NCBI GenBank assembly: GCA_028023455.1
Contig: JAQFVV010000556.1
Coordinates: 310,001 to 374,000, forward strand
Direction of reading: 5' to 3'
Source: Epiperipatus broadwayi
Lineage: Eukaryota > Onychophora > Udeonychophora > Euonychophora > Peripatidae
DNA: 64,000 bases
This document shows, in pieces, positions 21,955 through 33,478 of this stretch (its first letter is position 1; the number at the start of each line of letters is the position of its first letter). The translations under genes were made by a program, and so were the position numbers. The notes below the pieces were generated by a model. That model did not search any database and was not told the DNA's origin. It worked only from the letters and a program-made list of their open reading frames with translations.

Positions 21955-23400
21955 AGGGGTTTGGGGAGGGGTTCCTGACAGAGATATTTTAAGTGCTGGC
22001 TCTGGCTAAGCATTTATCATAAAGCTTGTTGAGGAATTGGCAATCCTCACTGTTTATAACTTACAAGCTTAAGAGATAGGGTCATGTGATCTATGAATTG
22101 ATCTATGACTTTTATTTTGTCAATCATTTCATGTTTGTCTGATTCCGTCATAAAAATCTAAATAGATTATACTTTATCGTTTGGTTCAGAATAATTCGTC
22201 TTGGATATTTTTCTTAAACTCCTATAAAATGAAGAGAATAAACTTCATTGACCGATTTAATTGAATATTATTTTAATTTATATAAATATCAAATATAATC
22301 ATATGTTTAATTGTTGCCAATCAATTTTTATTCAATTGTTTAAAAATTTCAAACAAGTTGTATTAATACTCACAGGTGAATAAACATCCAATAGAAGCTC
22401 GATATATCTTTTATGTAATGTGGTTGGACATTGTAAAGTTAGAGATGAGCTAATAGAATGTTGATATTAAACTCCAGAGAAGTATTCTATTTTAAAACCT
22501 AAACGAAGCACTAATTAAGCATCATTTTATTGGAAGATATTTGTGAATTATTTATAAATTATTTTGTAGCTTCTTAGTAAATCATCGACGTCTATTAATT
22601 TGTTTAAACATTTAAGTGAGTGTATAAATTTTCAAAGTGTTTATAAAATTATAATAAAACCAGTTGATATCCACAGAAAATTATTAATTAGAGATTGAAG
22701 TAGAAAGAATTGTATATCGCTTATTGACACGAGTGTTTATCTTTCTATTTAGCGTTTATTAAAATAGATATATGTATATTTGGGTTCAAGTATTATATTG
22801 TTTTGTTGTTTAAATAATGTCTGTATGTAAACAAATGTTTTGTAAAGTGCTATTACAGGTACTTAGAAGCTTATCCATTAAGTTATAAAGGCAGCATCTT
22901 TAAATAATAAAGTAGAGTTAAATTACTATAACAGTAACAGGCTAATAAAATATATATTGGAATCTGTTTTAGTTATTAATTGGATTTGATTTTGATTAGA
23001 TTGCCAATCTAGTAGTTAGCCTAATCCTATATTATTGTTTAGGGCAATAGTAGTTGGTTTCACTGCTCTTTGCAATTTATGTTGTAATTGTGATGGATTT
23101 GTTGATGTCTGGAGCAGATAGTCTCATTATTTCTTCATTTCACATATAACTTAAGTAAATTAAACTTTAAGAGAGATTATTTGTGCTTTGTGATGGTTTA
23201 TTATATAACGGCGACCCGATTGAGCTAGACCAGATTAATTTATATTAGATTTTTAGATTTTTTTATCAGATCAGATTGATCATCCTAACCATCACCTTCA
23301 CCCATCAATTCAATCAGTTACAAATTGGCACCAACATTTTGGGCCTTCTTTCTTCAATTTAAATGGAATACAGCATTCAACAATTCCGACGGTTACAAAA

Positions 23401-23419
23401 TGGCGCGCCAACTCGGGCC
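23401..23419 (+). other. Primer-binding site of the LTR element
   Basis: TGGCGCGCCAACTCGGGCC starts three bases after the 5' LTR end. It begins with TGG, complementary to the CCA end of a tRNA, as expected for minus-strand priming. I could not assign the tRNA with confidence. Confidence 0.7.
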
Positions 23420-23695
23420 GAAATAACCAATTAAAGACCCAAGTTTGAGTCTCATATAGATGCTAAAACATGGTATTATTTTTATATGCATTGGTGGAGT
23501 TATATAGCTGATTATATTATATCATAGGTTTAAATAAGATATTAAAATATTTGTTGTTGTCGTTCTTTGGGGATTTTGTTCGCAGCTGCAGGATTGAACG
23601 GATAGATATGTTTTATGTAAGAATAAATAAAAGTAAAGTATTTCGCAATTTATTTAAAATAGAGATATTATATTTGATATAAATAGAAAATAAAA

Positions 23696-24973
23696 ATGGA
23701 AAGCAATAAGAAAGAAAAATTATCAAAACCTGAAGGAGATTTGTATCCAATTCTAAAAGAATTAATGGAAAAGATGGGTGATATGAAAAGTGATATAAAT
23801 GATATGAAAAGTGATATAAATAAAAAATTTTGTGATATGAATAGTGAAATAAATAATAAATTTAGTGATATAAGTAGTGATATGAATAATAAATTTGGTG
23901 ACATGAGTAGAGATAATCAAATGTTAAGAGAAGACATGAATAATAAACTGGGTGATATGAGTAAAGAAAATAAAGAACTTAGAGAGGAGGTAAATATTAA
24001 AATTGGCTTATGCAAAATCGAGCTAAATGCTACTAATGCCAAGTTTGATGAATTTAAGCATAACTTAGATACTCGGTTGAAAGAATCCACTGATAAATAT
24101 AATAGTAGGTTTGACGAATTGAGTGACCATATACAGAAGTCACAAGAACACATAGATGTCAGGCTTAACATTTTAGAAGCCGAAGTTAAAAGTTGTAAAA
24201 TTAAATATCAAAGTTTGGAGGGAAAATGTTTTAAAATTGAACAGACTTATGTAGATACCCAGAAAGCAACCGCATTGGAGATAAGTGATATTAAAAAGGA
24301 GCTAAGAGATATTCAGACCAATATGAAGGTAAAATGTAACGAAGCAAAAATAGTAAATTACAAAACGTTAGAACAGGTGCCTTTAGGAAAAGTAAAGATG
24401 ATAAAAAAATTTGAAAAGGTAAAAATAGATTGTTCTAATGATTCAGTAAAAATAAAGTATATTGATGAACAGAATAATTTAGATAAGAAACTTTCAAATA
24501 TTGAGCTGTCACAACCAAATAAAAACATAAAGACTGAGGTTAGTCAGAAAATGATAGATGAAGCATTGTTAATAAATAAATTTAAATCCAAAGGAGTTGA
24601 AAATTTGAAAGGTAACTTAAGAAATTATATAGAGTGCAAACAAGTAACACGAAGATTTAAAAGTATGTATCATACTGCAAAGGAAAGGTGGAAAATAAGT
24701 ATGGAAGAAGATATGTCCATAATAATGCAGTCAGATAACATTTATTATAGAAAGTATGTTAAGCAGTTATTTCAAGGAGAACTTTGTGATAGTACAATAA
24801 AAGGGAAGGAAGATGAACCCTTTGAAAAATGGAGTAAGAGTTTGTTGCTTGAGAAAACTTATAGTAAGTATAACTATACAGTAGATAATAATGTTCATAG
24901 TAACATTTCTCTGTTATTTTGTTCAGAAATATTGAGAGTAGTTGAAAAGTACATGGAGAGAGGAAAAGACTAA
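23696..24973 (+). CDS. Gag-like coiled-coil protein of the LTR element
   Basis: A 425-codon uninterrupted frame starting about 300 bp after the primer-binding site, the usual place for gag. Residues 25-100 form an 11-residue repeat (DMKSDIN, DMNSEINNKF, DMNNKFG, DMSKENKEL) and the first ~215 residues read as a long charged coiled coil. The C-terminal third has a capsid-like helical character (RNYIECKQVTRRFKSMYH, KYVKQLFQGELCDSTI) but no CCHC zinc knuckle. It would multimerise and package the element RNA if it acts as Gag. The open frame in an otherwise deleted element suggests that it is young or that the protein is still useful. I recognise no closer family. Confidence 0.7.
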   Translation: MESNKKEKLSKPEGDLYPILKELMEKMGDMKSDINDMKSDINKKFCDMNSEINNKFSDISSDMNNKFGDMSRDNQMLREDMNNKLGDMSKENKELREEVNIKIGLCKIELNATNAKFDEFKHNLDTRLKESTDKYNSRFDELSDHIQKSQEHIDVRLNILEAEVKSCKIKYQSLEGKCFKIEQTYVDTQKATALEISDIKKELRDIQTNMKVKCNEAKIVNYKTLEQVPLGKVKMIKKFEKVKIDCSNDSVKIKYIDEQNNLDKKLSNIELSQPNKNIKTEVSQKMIDEALLINKFKSKGVENLKGNLRNYIECKQVTRRFKSMYHTAKERWKISMEEDMSIIMQSDNIYYRKYVKQLFQGELCDSTIKGKEDEPFEKWSKSLLLEKTYSKYNYTVDNNVHSNISLLFCSEILRVVEKYMERGKD

Positions 24974-25099
24974 TATTGATTTGATAAATTTAGATGGCAT
25001 GATTTCCTCCCTGACCCATGATTTGACTAATGGATTAATGAATTTGTGTATGACTGGAAAATAAAAGAATCTATATAAGAACATATTTATTTGAAGTAG

Positions 25100-25273
25100 A
25101 GCCAAATCAGTGACCCGCAGAATTATAAGTTCAAAAAATTTTTGAATATATATGAGGGACCATTCCAAATAAAAAGAAAAGTGGGGGAGAATGCATTTCT
25201 CATAGAAACCCCAGAAGGTGAAAAAGGTACCTTCAATGCCCGAAGCTTAAAGCCAGCAGCCCCACCCAATTAA
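25100..25273 (+). pseudogene. Integrase C-terminal remnant
   Basis: An open stretch after a TAG stop reads NYKFKKFLNIYEGPFQI and continues to ETPEGEKGTFNARSLKP before TAA at 25271. The Y-E-G-P-F/Y core with a downstream FN..LKP is the C-terminal domain signature of Ty3/Gypsy integrases. Nothing upstream encodes the zinc-binding or catalytic domains. The short sequence 24974-25099 between gag and this remnant marks where most of pol was deleted. Confidence 0.8.
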
Positions 25274-26684
25274 ATAAAAAGACATTCACTAAAGTAACTT
25301 TATTAATATGTCTTATGATATTTATTATTATGACCAAAAGTCATTAGTAATAGTGCAGATACACATATGAAAGACTAAAAAAAAAAAAAATAGAGTGAGA
25401 AATATTTATAGTCACAGTACTTTTGAAAATTTTCATTGTATAGTATGCAAGTACTGTTTAAAATTAAACCTTGTGGAATTGACTGATGATGGTGAATGTG
25501 TTATTTAATGCATTAGAGATGTAGAGTGTAAGATTTTAATGTCTGTGCTATTTGTAAACTGTAAATATTTGTATAGTTAAGTCTTTTCTTTGAGGAAGTT
25601 GGCAGAACTATAGATGTGTGTTGTGGCTCATAACTCTATATAAAATTATATTGAAGTCTGAAGTCGACAGATGTCCCAGACTTATTATTATTCATTGGCA
25701 GGTAGGAAGAAATCCTTGATGGCAGGATTTATCTTTTAATATGAGTTATAATTTTAAAGAGAAATGTTTAGTAGTTTCCCTAACCTGTATAAAATAAAGC
25801 TATTCAAACATAAATGTCCCTGATTAGCATCAATGTAGAGCACAGCTTGGTTTGTAAAGTAGTTGTCAGATCCTCCAGAAATTAAAATTAGGTTTAATTG
25901 ACATTTAATCAGTTTACTTTAGTATTAAAAGTGATTTTAAAATGGGATATCTCTGTTGTTTTGAATCTCCAGCTCACTGTATGAGTTAATTTTCATTTGT
26001 TTAGATTATTTTATAGGAAAAGTGACTTTAAAGGTTGATATTTTCAATGTCCAAAGCAGGAATTGAATAAATATAAGATATTAAATAACTAAAGTTACAT
26101 TCTCATTATAGGACAAAATTGAATGTTTAAAATTTAGGCCCATAGTAGTGTCACTGAAGTGAACTACAGATATGTCTAAAGAAAATAATAATAAAAGCTA
26201 TTGTTGAGTTTTAAGAAAATAAAACCGTGAATATGTATATATTTTAACAATGCAATGAAAATATATGATTATTAGAGAGTAACTAATAATATTTGGCTTA
26301 TAAATGAATTTTGTTCCATAATATATTTGGCTTGTATAAAGCCAATACTAAATGATTTTCTTGTTTGACTCTAATTTTAGAGCATTGTTGTCCAGAAAGT
26401 TGCAGAGAGGAATATAAAGATATAATAATTTGATTGTGAAATTCAAAAAAAAATATATATATATACATATAGGTGAACTAATTAATCAAGCATAAATGGA
26501 ATGAACGAATTCCACATTGCTTCTATGAGAATAAGATATTTTAAATTTTTTTTACTAACATTTCAAATGATATTAAAATCAAGACAGATGGAAATGGTAG
26601 ACGTTTATCTGTGCAGAAATTAAAATGTTTAATGATTTTAGAGAGGGAAAGAAAAAGATGTCATTATTTTTTTTTTCTTTCTGT
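25274..26684. other. Non-coding 3' interior of the LTR element
   Basis: About 1.4 kb between the integrase remnant and the polypurine tract holds no supported frame. It may be an untranslated region of the element or acquired sequence. Confidence 0.5.
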
Positions 26685-26697
26685 AGAGGGGAGATGT
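26685..26697 (+). other. Polypurine tract of the LTR element
   Basis: AGAGGGGAGATGT lies directly before the 3' LTR. A purine-rich tract here is the primer for plus-strand synthesis in LTR elements. Confidence 0.8.
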
Positions 26698-29639
26698 TGT
26701 GAATGTTCAAATTGATGATCCAGGTATATATATATATATAAAAAATAAACAATTCAGTACAATATAAGTTTAACTAAATAGGATTGATATTATTTTATAT
26801 ATTTCATATATGAATGCAGTCACCATAGTAACATTATTACATACAGTTCAATGTTTTTTTTTTATGTTGAGGATATGTGTTTATAAATTTTTTTTTTTTA
26901 AAAAAAAATATATTATTAAAAAAAAATATAGATATGTGTAAATCATTGATGTTTATCAATAATTTAAAAGGTTATTATATCAATTTTGTATTTTGGTTTG
27001 TAAAATAATAAAAAAATTGTAATCGAATTTGGATTTAATCTTCATGTATCTTTTTATCCGAATTTACCCCAAAAAACCCGCGAAAAGAAACTATAAGAAA
27101 ATTGATAGAATTGAGTCTTAATTGAATAATTTTGTGTGGTCGTCAAGATACGAAAAACGTCAGAAAGAGAACATATAAAAAGGACGCGACAGAATATAAC
27201 AGGACTCTTTATCATTTTGCAATAGTAAAGGATAGATCTATTTTCTGTGTCTTAACAAATAAAGTTTTTTTTTTCAATATTTTTTTTTGTATGTAAAACT
27301 ATAAAACATGGAAAAATAGTGGAATTATCTGCCCGTTCAATCATTTAGCGGGCAGTTGCAAAAGGGCCTCCGGGGAAAGCGGCAGCAAAGTAAAAAAAAA
27401 AAGAAACCTATGAAGTAAAGGAAAATGCTTTATAAATAAAATGGATTTGCGTAAATATCGTCTCACGAATAAAGAAACAAGACCCACTGGATCAATTCAC
27501 ATCATAATAGGGATAATCAAAGTGCACTCACCTCTTCGGACCAAAAAAAAAAAAAAAACTAAAAGAAAACTTTTAGTGAAGTATCATTAAAGTTTGCGAT
27601 TATTATTTCTGACGGAGAAACTTCTCTTTACACTATAACTGAAGTCAATCGATAGACCAATAAATAGTGAACGAACAGACTTATATATATATGGTATGAT
27701 TTTTTTTTATGAAATGTATGTGTATTATTTTTTTTTTATATGTAATAAAATATGATGATTTTTTTTTAATTATCTCTAAAAGTAAGGTAATTTATTAAAT
27801 GAAAATGATCGGAAAGACTCAAATATATTTATTATTTCATATTCATTTATCCGTAATTATTTTGATAAACAAATAGATTTTGATACCCTCCTATTTCACA
27901 TTTTGGTATCGGTTATATGTAAATTTTTTTAGTAAAATATCTAAGAACCTTTCCCGTCATTTACTCATTTTTTTTTGTCGTTATCGTTATTGCAACATAT
28001 ATATAGAGATACACATAGCAATTTGATCATTTTAGTTAGTCAACCAATCTAAAATATAAAGTCATTTCGGATGTATTTTATCATTAATATTGCCAATTTT
28101 CTTTTCTATAACCTAATAAATTGAGTTAATTTAAATATCAAGACTAGTTTAATTATTTTGTTTTATTTGGATTGCGTAAGACGGCGTAGCTACTTAAGTA
28201 ACAGGATTCAAACTCAGCTTGGTAAGCGAATTGGAATATAAGATAAGGTATGTTTTGCTTATTAGTATTTTATTTTGTTTCTATATGAATTTCATATTTA
28301 TATTTGCATTCGAATATTATATATACATATTATCATTTATCTTAGTTAATATTACAAAGTCAATCATTTCATGTTTGTCTGATTCCGTCATAAAAATCTA
28401 AATAGATTATACTTTATCGTTTGGTTCAGAATAATTCGTCTTGGATATTTTTCTTAAACTCCTATAAAATGAAGAGAATAAACTTCATTGACCGATTTAA
28501 TTGAATATTATTTTAATTTATATAAATATCAAATATAATCATATGTTTTAATTGTTGCCAATCAATTTTTATTCAATTGTTTAAAAATTTCAAACAAGTT
28601 GTATTAATACTCACAGGTGAATAAACATCCAATAGAAGCTCGATATATCTTTTATGTAATGTGGTTGGACATTGTAAAGTTAGAGATGAGCTAATAGAGT
28701 GTTGATATTAAACTCCAGAGAAGTATTCTATTTTAAAACCTAAACGAAGCACTAATTAAGCATCATTTTATTGGAAGATATTTGTGAATTATTTATAAAT
28801 TATTTTGTAGCTTCTTAGTAAATCATCGACGTCTATTAATTTGTTTAAACATTTAAGTGAGTGTATAAATTTTCAAAGTGTTTATAAAATTATAATAAAA
28901 CCAGTTGATATCCACAGAAAATTATTAATTAGAGATTGAAGTAGAAAGAATTGTATATCGCTTATTGACACGAGTGTTTATCTTTCTATTTAGCGTTTAT
29001 TAAAATAGATATATGTATATTTGGGTTCAAGTATTATTTTGTTTTGTTGTTTAAATAATGTCTGTATGTAAACAAATGTTTTGTAAAGTGCTATTACAGG
29101 TACTTAGAAGCTTATCCATTAAGTTATAAAGGCAGCATCTTTAAATAATAAAGTAGAGTTAAATTACTATAACAGTAACAGGCTAATAAAATATATATTG
29201 GAATCTGTTTTAGTTATTAATTGGATTTGATTTTGATTAGATTGCCAATCTAGTAGTTAGCCTAATCCTATATTATTGTTTAGGGCAATAGTAGTTGGTT
29301 TCACTGCTCTTTGCAATTTATGTTGTAATTGTGATGGATTTGTTGATGTCTGGAGCAGATAGTCTCATTATTTCTTCATTTCACATATAACTTAAGTAAA
29401 TTAAACTTTAAGAGAGATTATTTGTGCTTTGTGATGGTTTATTATATAACGGCGACCCGATTGAGCTAGACCAGATTAATTTATATTAGATTTTTAGATT
29501 TTTTTTATCAGATCAGATTGATCATCCTAACCATCACCTTCACCCATCAATTCAATCAGTTACAAATTGGCACCAACATTTTGGGCCTTCTTTCTTCAAT
29601 TTAAATGGAATACAGCATTCAACAATTCCGACGGTTACA
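26698..29639 (+). repeat. 3' LTR, uninterrupted
   Basis: A 2942-bp repeat of the 5' LTR. It carries the single GTCAATCATTTCAT site that is duplicated around the retrozyme insertion in the 5' LTR, so it serves as the pre-insertion reference. It ends GGTTACA next to a (TA)n run. Confidence 0.95.
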
Positions 29640-29714
29640 ATATATATATATATATATATACACATACATACCTAAAACCATGTATACATTATTATGGTAA
29701 CAGCATGTTTTATT

Positions 29715-30265
29715 TATCATCATAATTTTCAACTATTATAGATCCACTGCAGGATGAAGATCTCTCCAAGTTCAATCCATCTTTTCCAATCTCTAACCTC
29801 TCTTTCCACATAACTTTAGCACATTTTTTTATTTCATCCATCCATTTCACATGTGGTCTATTTCTAAGTTTTTTAAATCTCTTGGAATCCAGTTTATGAT
29901 TTCAATTGTCCATCTATTCTCATCTCTTCTAACAATACATCCAGCCCAACTTCACTTCAGTCTCTTAATTCTTTTAATGATGTCAGTATTTGTTCTCTCA
30001 CCCATGTATTTCATTTTTGATCTCTTCTTGTTATTTTTAACATACATTTTTTCATATTTCATTGAATGGTCTGAAATCTCTGTATTGCTCTTCTGTTAAA
30101 TGTCTGGGTCACATATCCATAAGTAAGAATTAGTAACACATTAAAATCGTTCATTTCCAAACACATAAGCATATTTATTTTTAATATTACATTATTTCTC
30201 CCAATAATTAATTTTATCTGTTATGTTTCCATCTATAGTAATAATCTGACCATGGAAATTTAATG
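29715..30265 (-). mobile_element. RTE-like LINE fragment, older
   Basis: Matches the last ~550 bp of the RTE-like LINE, from the tail-proximal CCACTGCAGGATGAAG block to a region encoding SYKYLGQII. It is more diverged than the fragment at 16264, with several deletions and stops. It is truncated at the 5' end. No clear target duplication was seen. Confidence 0.8.
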
Positions 30266-31632
30266 TTTTTTATAAATCTACTAATTATTATTTTGTAATA
30301 TCTTTAAAATAAAGATTATTAGTACATATATTTTAAAAGTTGTTTTTTTTTTAATAAATTTAATTTAAATTGGTATTTTATTATAGTAATTACATAAATT
30401 ATGATAAAAGTAATATCAAATAAATAGTTTGATATATAGGTTATGATTTTTTGTCAATGAGATATTTTTATAATTAATAGCATGAAATTAACACGAGCAG
30501 TGACCACAGATATTTTGATCAGGATTCCCCTAACCTTATGAAGAAAAATAATTCAAAATTGCAGACTTCTGGACCTAATCACCAAGTCAACCAAAGAAAA
30601 TTCTCATCTCCAAATGGTATCTTTTTTTTCTCTGTTTAAAAATTAAATAGAAAATATTTTCTAATATTTTTATAACAGCATTAAATATTATGTTACTTTA
30701 ACATTTTAATGTAAAGGGTTCATTAAAATGTACACCGTAGTGTTGAATATTTAGATACTAGAAATATCATGTGAGGGGGTGGAACAGAAAGTAAGGGGAT
30801 CATTTGATCATAATTCTCTATTGCCTTTAGTAGAATACTTGATATACAATGAAGTTGCAATATTTGCTGTATTACTATACTGTACACCACTTCAATTATA
30901 TGCTATCCAAACAAAAAATATAAACAAATAGCAAATAAAAAGTATTAAAATTCATAAATTTAATAAATTTTACAATATAGCAGCAGTTTTTTGTTGTTGT
31001 TGTTTTGGAGCACTGCATGTGATCATGTTTATTAATAACATTTTTTCAGGTTGAGTTGAAAGCACATAGATTTTATTCTTTGCTTTGATGGGATACAATA
31101 TTTGCATAATAAAATGTTTTCTGAATGTGAAGCTAAATTTTTTTCTGCAATTTAATAAAATTCATGAAATATATTTCCTAAGCACTAAAAGTTACTGATA
31201 AGAATTGTAAAATATTCTTATATTGCTTTAGAAAAATTAAAGTTTGAAGAATTTAACCAAGAATCTATTGGCAATTAAAGATGATTATATAAATTCCAAA
31301 GCTTATATAAAATGAAAAATAGTAAAACAATTAGAGAGGCTATTGTTCACTGATAATGAAACTGCTATCAACATTATCATAGGGAGAAAAAGTTACTGAA
31401 GAAAATCCGATACCTTACTATTCATTTTATTTAAAAAATAAAGGTATATAGTAAGTTTTTTATTTTTTGAGGGAACCTGAATGAATAAGCACACACAGAG
31501 TAAAATGTATAAATGTGCTTCTTCATTATTAACAACATATTTTTAAAAAAAATTGTTTATGATGTATTTTTAACATATACTCATATTATATACATAGAAA
31601 AGCTTTTGTGTTATATATACATAATATTTAAA
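30266..31632. other. AT-rich DNA, no gene seen
   Basis: No supported coding frame, RNA gene or bounded element in this stretch. Confidence 0.55.
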
Positions 31633-32315
31633 CACATGTATATTGTCCATATTAAACATAATGTAATTATAAGGAATTTGAACTCAGATTTTTAAACTTC
31701 CCACAGCTATTTAATCCATCTTAAACAACTGATACACATGATCACATACATATGAAAAAGATAAATGATTTCCAATATTACATATTTCATGCTGAACCAG
31801 TATCATCAGTTGGTCCAGATCACTATCTCCAACACATATATATAGTTGTTGCTTAGTTTATATTAAGATAGTAAATCTTCAAATTTTAATGGATAAGCTT
31901 CAATCTTTTCCACTCTCCAACTCTTCAGTCATGCATATCATTGAAAATCTGAGGATGAAATGCTCAAAGCTTTTGATGATGCTGATATTATTGTCATACC
32001 CAGATTGACTTTAAGTCAATCTGACCCCTCATATGTAGGACATTAATATTTCCATTTAATTATATGAGAGATGGCTAGAATACAGGCTGAATCTGTAATA
32101 TTTAAATACATATATGTATATTGTCTATAGTAAACTTAAGTAATTATATTGGAGATTATTTATTTTTTTCACATGTATGTAGTCATGTGTATCAGTTGTA
32201 TAATATGGATTGGATAGCTGTGGGGAGTTTGAAAGTCTGAGTTCAAGTTCCTTATAAATATATGTGTATTAAATATTGTAATCTTGCAGTTCAATAGACA
32301 ATACATTTTGTAATC
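31633..32315. repeat. Inverted repeat with a direct repeat alongside
   Basis: 31666-31782 is an imperfect reverse complement of 32142-32258 (about 115 bp). A neighbouring block at 31633-31670 (ATGTATATTGTC.ATA.TAAAC) recurs in direct orientation at 32104-32141 and weakly inverted at 32289-32313. The mixed orientation is not that of a simple terminal-inverted-repeat element. There is no coding content. Confidence 0.65.
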
Positions 32316-33003
32316 AAAACTTATTAACAAAATGTAAAGTATTATATATGATATATGCAAGGAGTGTTTAGAATAAATGATAGCTTTTGTTGTGGTTCCT
32401 TATGTTGAATACATTATTACATATATTAAGTTATTAGAGTGTTTTAATAACATGCAATGCAAATTCAACACAATACTATTTATTTTATTCTTTGTTATTG
32501 AAACTAAAGGAAAATTAAATTTTTTAATAAAAAATTAAAGTAAATTAAACTTTAAATTCCAATATTAAAAAAAAGGATGAATTTCATTTAAGGTAGAAGA
32601 TCTTACTGGTTACAAGAAATTGTTTTAAAAAAAATAGAAAAGGGTCATATAGAGATTATTGAAGAAAGTTGCTATAATATTGTTGAGAAAAGAAGTTTTG
32701 TAGTAGACAAATTGAATGAAATTCGAGATATCTTCAATCTGCAATGACAGTTCATAATTATGATTATCAAGTACTTGAATTTTATAACCATTTCTATTAC
32801 AGCACTTTGAAGGAGGAGGGAGCAACAGTTGCTCATAATATTTAGCTTTTATAATATTATTGGCTACTGTCAAAGTTTAGTTAGCTTTCAAAGTTTTGAA
32901 TTTTACATGTATTTATTTTCCTCAGATGCTATTTTTGTAACATCAAGGACATTTTTGTTTGTGAAATTCGGAAATATGATATGAAAAATAAGTTTTTCTA
33001 CAT
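32316..33003. other. AT-rich DNA, no gene seen
   Basis: No supported gene. The 82-codon minus-strand frame at 32625-32873 has no recognisable motif and sits in low-complexity sequence. Confidence 0.5.
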
Positions 33004-33048
33004 TATTATTACTACTGCTACTACTACTGCTGCTGCTGCTGCTGCTAC
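33004..33048 (-). repeat. Microsatellite tail of a non-LTR element
   Basis: Read on the minus strand this is (AGC/AGT/AAT)n following AATAAAG and TTATTTGAAAAGT. It is the 3' tail of the retrotransposon at 33048-36934. Short tandem 3' tails instead of poly(A) occur in several non-LTR clades. Confidence 0.75.
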
Positions 33049-33167
33049 TTTTCAAATAACTTTATTAAGCAATCAAGGGTTACATAGCTTATTACATATA
33101 GTATGATACAGGAATTTGATACATTTAGTATAGTAACAATGGTATAATATGTACATGAGAGATATAC

Positions 33168-33370
33168 AAAGAATATGAATGAGCATTAAAAAAAATTACT
33201 AAAAAAATTATATATATACATGAGAAATTAAATGGACAGTCAGTTACATCTTAAATTAGAGTACATAAAGAATATGAATGAGCATTTAAAAAAATTACTA
33301 AAAAATAAAATTATATATATACATGAGAAATTAAATGGACAGTCAGTTACATCTTAAATTAGAGTACATA
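33168..33370 (-). repeat. Tandem duplication (~100 bp) in the 3' region of copy A
   Basis: Two units start at 33168 and 33267 with AAAGAATATGAATGAGCATT and end in a shared GGACAGTCAGTTACATCTTA block. They are almost identical. They lie between the C-terminal coding region and the tail of the element. Confidence 0.85.
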
Positions 33371-33478
33371 TTTACAAAACAGAAATCTCAAACTGCAAAA
33401 ATTATATAAGTTTATTCAAGTCTCTTTTTCATCATCTCACTGGGGTACCAAAAATGGGACAATTGTCATTACTTTAGG

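Larger units (their letters stand above)
20836..22132 (-). mobile_element. Retrozyme-like hammerhead-ribozyme repeat insertion with 14-bp TSD
   Basis: The insertion body (20850-22118) consists of 435-bp units: one at 20850-21284, an apparently identical one at 21285-21719, the start of a third, and then from about 21772 an inverted partial copy. GTCAATCATTTCAT stands on both sides (20836-20849 and 22119-22132) and occurs once in the uninterrupted right LTR, so the boundaries are exact. The units contain no ORF and are clearly more GC-rich than the LTR. Each unit has a full hammerhead core. Small circular-RNA retroelements with hammerheads and tandem repeats are known in plants and animals as retrozymes. 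The 14-bp duplication and 5' inversion fit LINE-machinery insertion with twin priming. Confidence 0.92.
19176..23397 (+). repeat. 5' LTR, interrupted by a retrozyme-like insertion
   Basis: Without the insertion at 20850-22132 this LTR is about 2.94 kb, matching the 3' LTR. A TATAAAAAGG box at 19651 and AATAAA at 19735 place a likely U3/R/U5 structure near its left end. U3 would be about 0.5 kb, R under 0.1 kb, and U5 more than 2 kb, which is unusually long. A 7-bp hairpin (CTGCCCG/CGGGCAG) lies just downstream of the polyadenylation signal. Confidence 0.93.
19176..29639 (+). mobile_element. Ty3/Gypsy-like LTR retrotransposon with ~2.94-kb LTRs, internally deleted
   Basis: Two long direct repeats, 19176-23397 (interrupted by a 1.28-kb insertion) and 26698-29639, begin TGTGAATG and end GGTTACA. 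They are nearly identical apart from homopolymer lengths and about ten substitutions I noticed, which implies a recent insertion. Between them lie a primer-binding site beginning TGG, a coiled-coil gag-like ORF, the tail of an integrase and a polypurine tract. Protease, reverse transcriptase and RNase H are absent. Both flanks are (TA)n with ATAT next to each end, so a 4-bp target duplication is likely but cannot be proved in that context. The element is non-autonomous and would need proteins from a complete relative. Confidence 0.93.

Noticed and set aside
32625-32873. 82-codon minus-strand frame
   Set aside because: No recognisable domain and no support from context or composition.
33004-33048. 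Triplet run as a possible CRISPR-like or coding repeat
   Set aside because: It is the microsatellite tail of a minus-strand retrotransposon, directly after its AATAAA-type signal.
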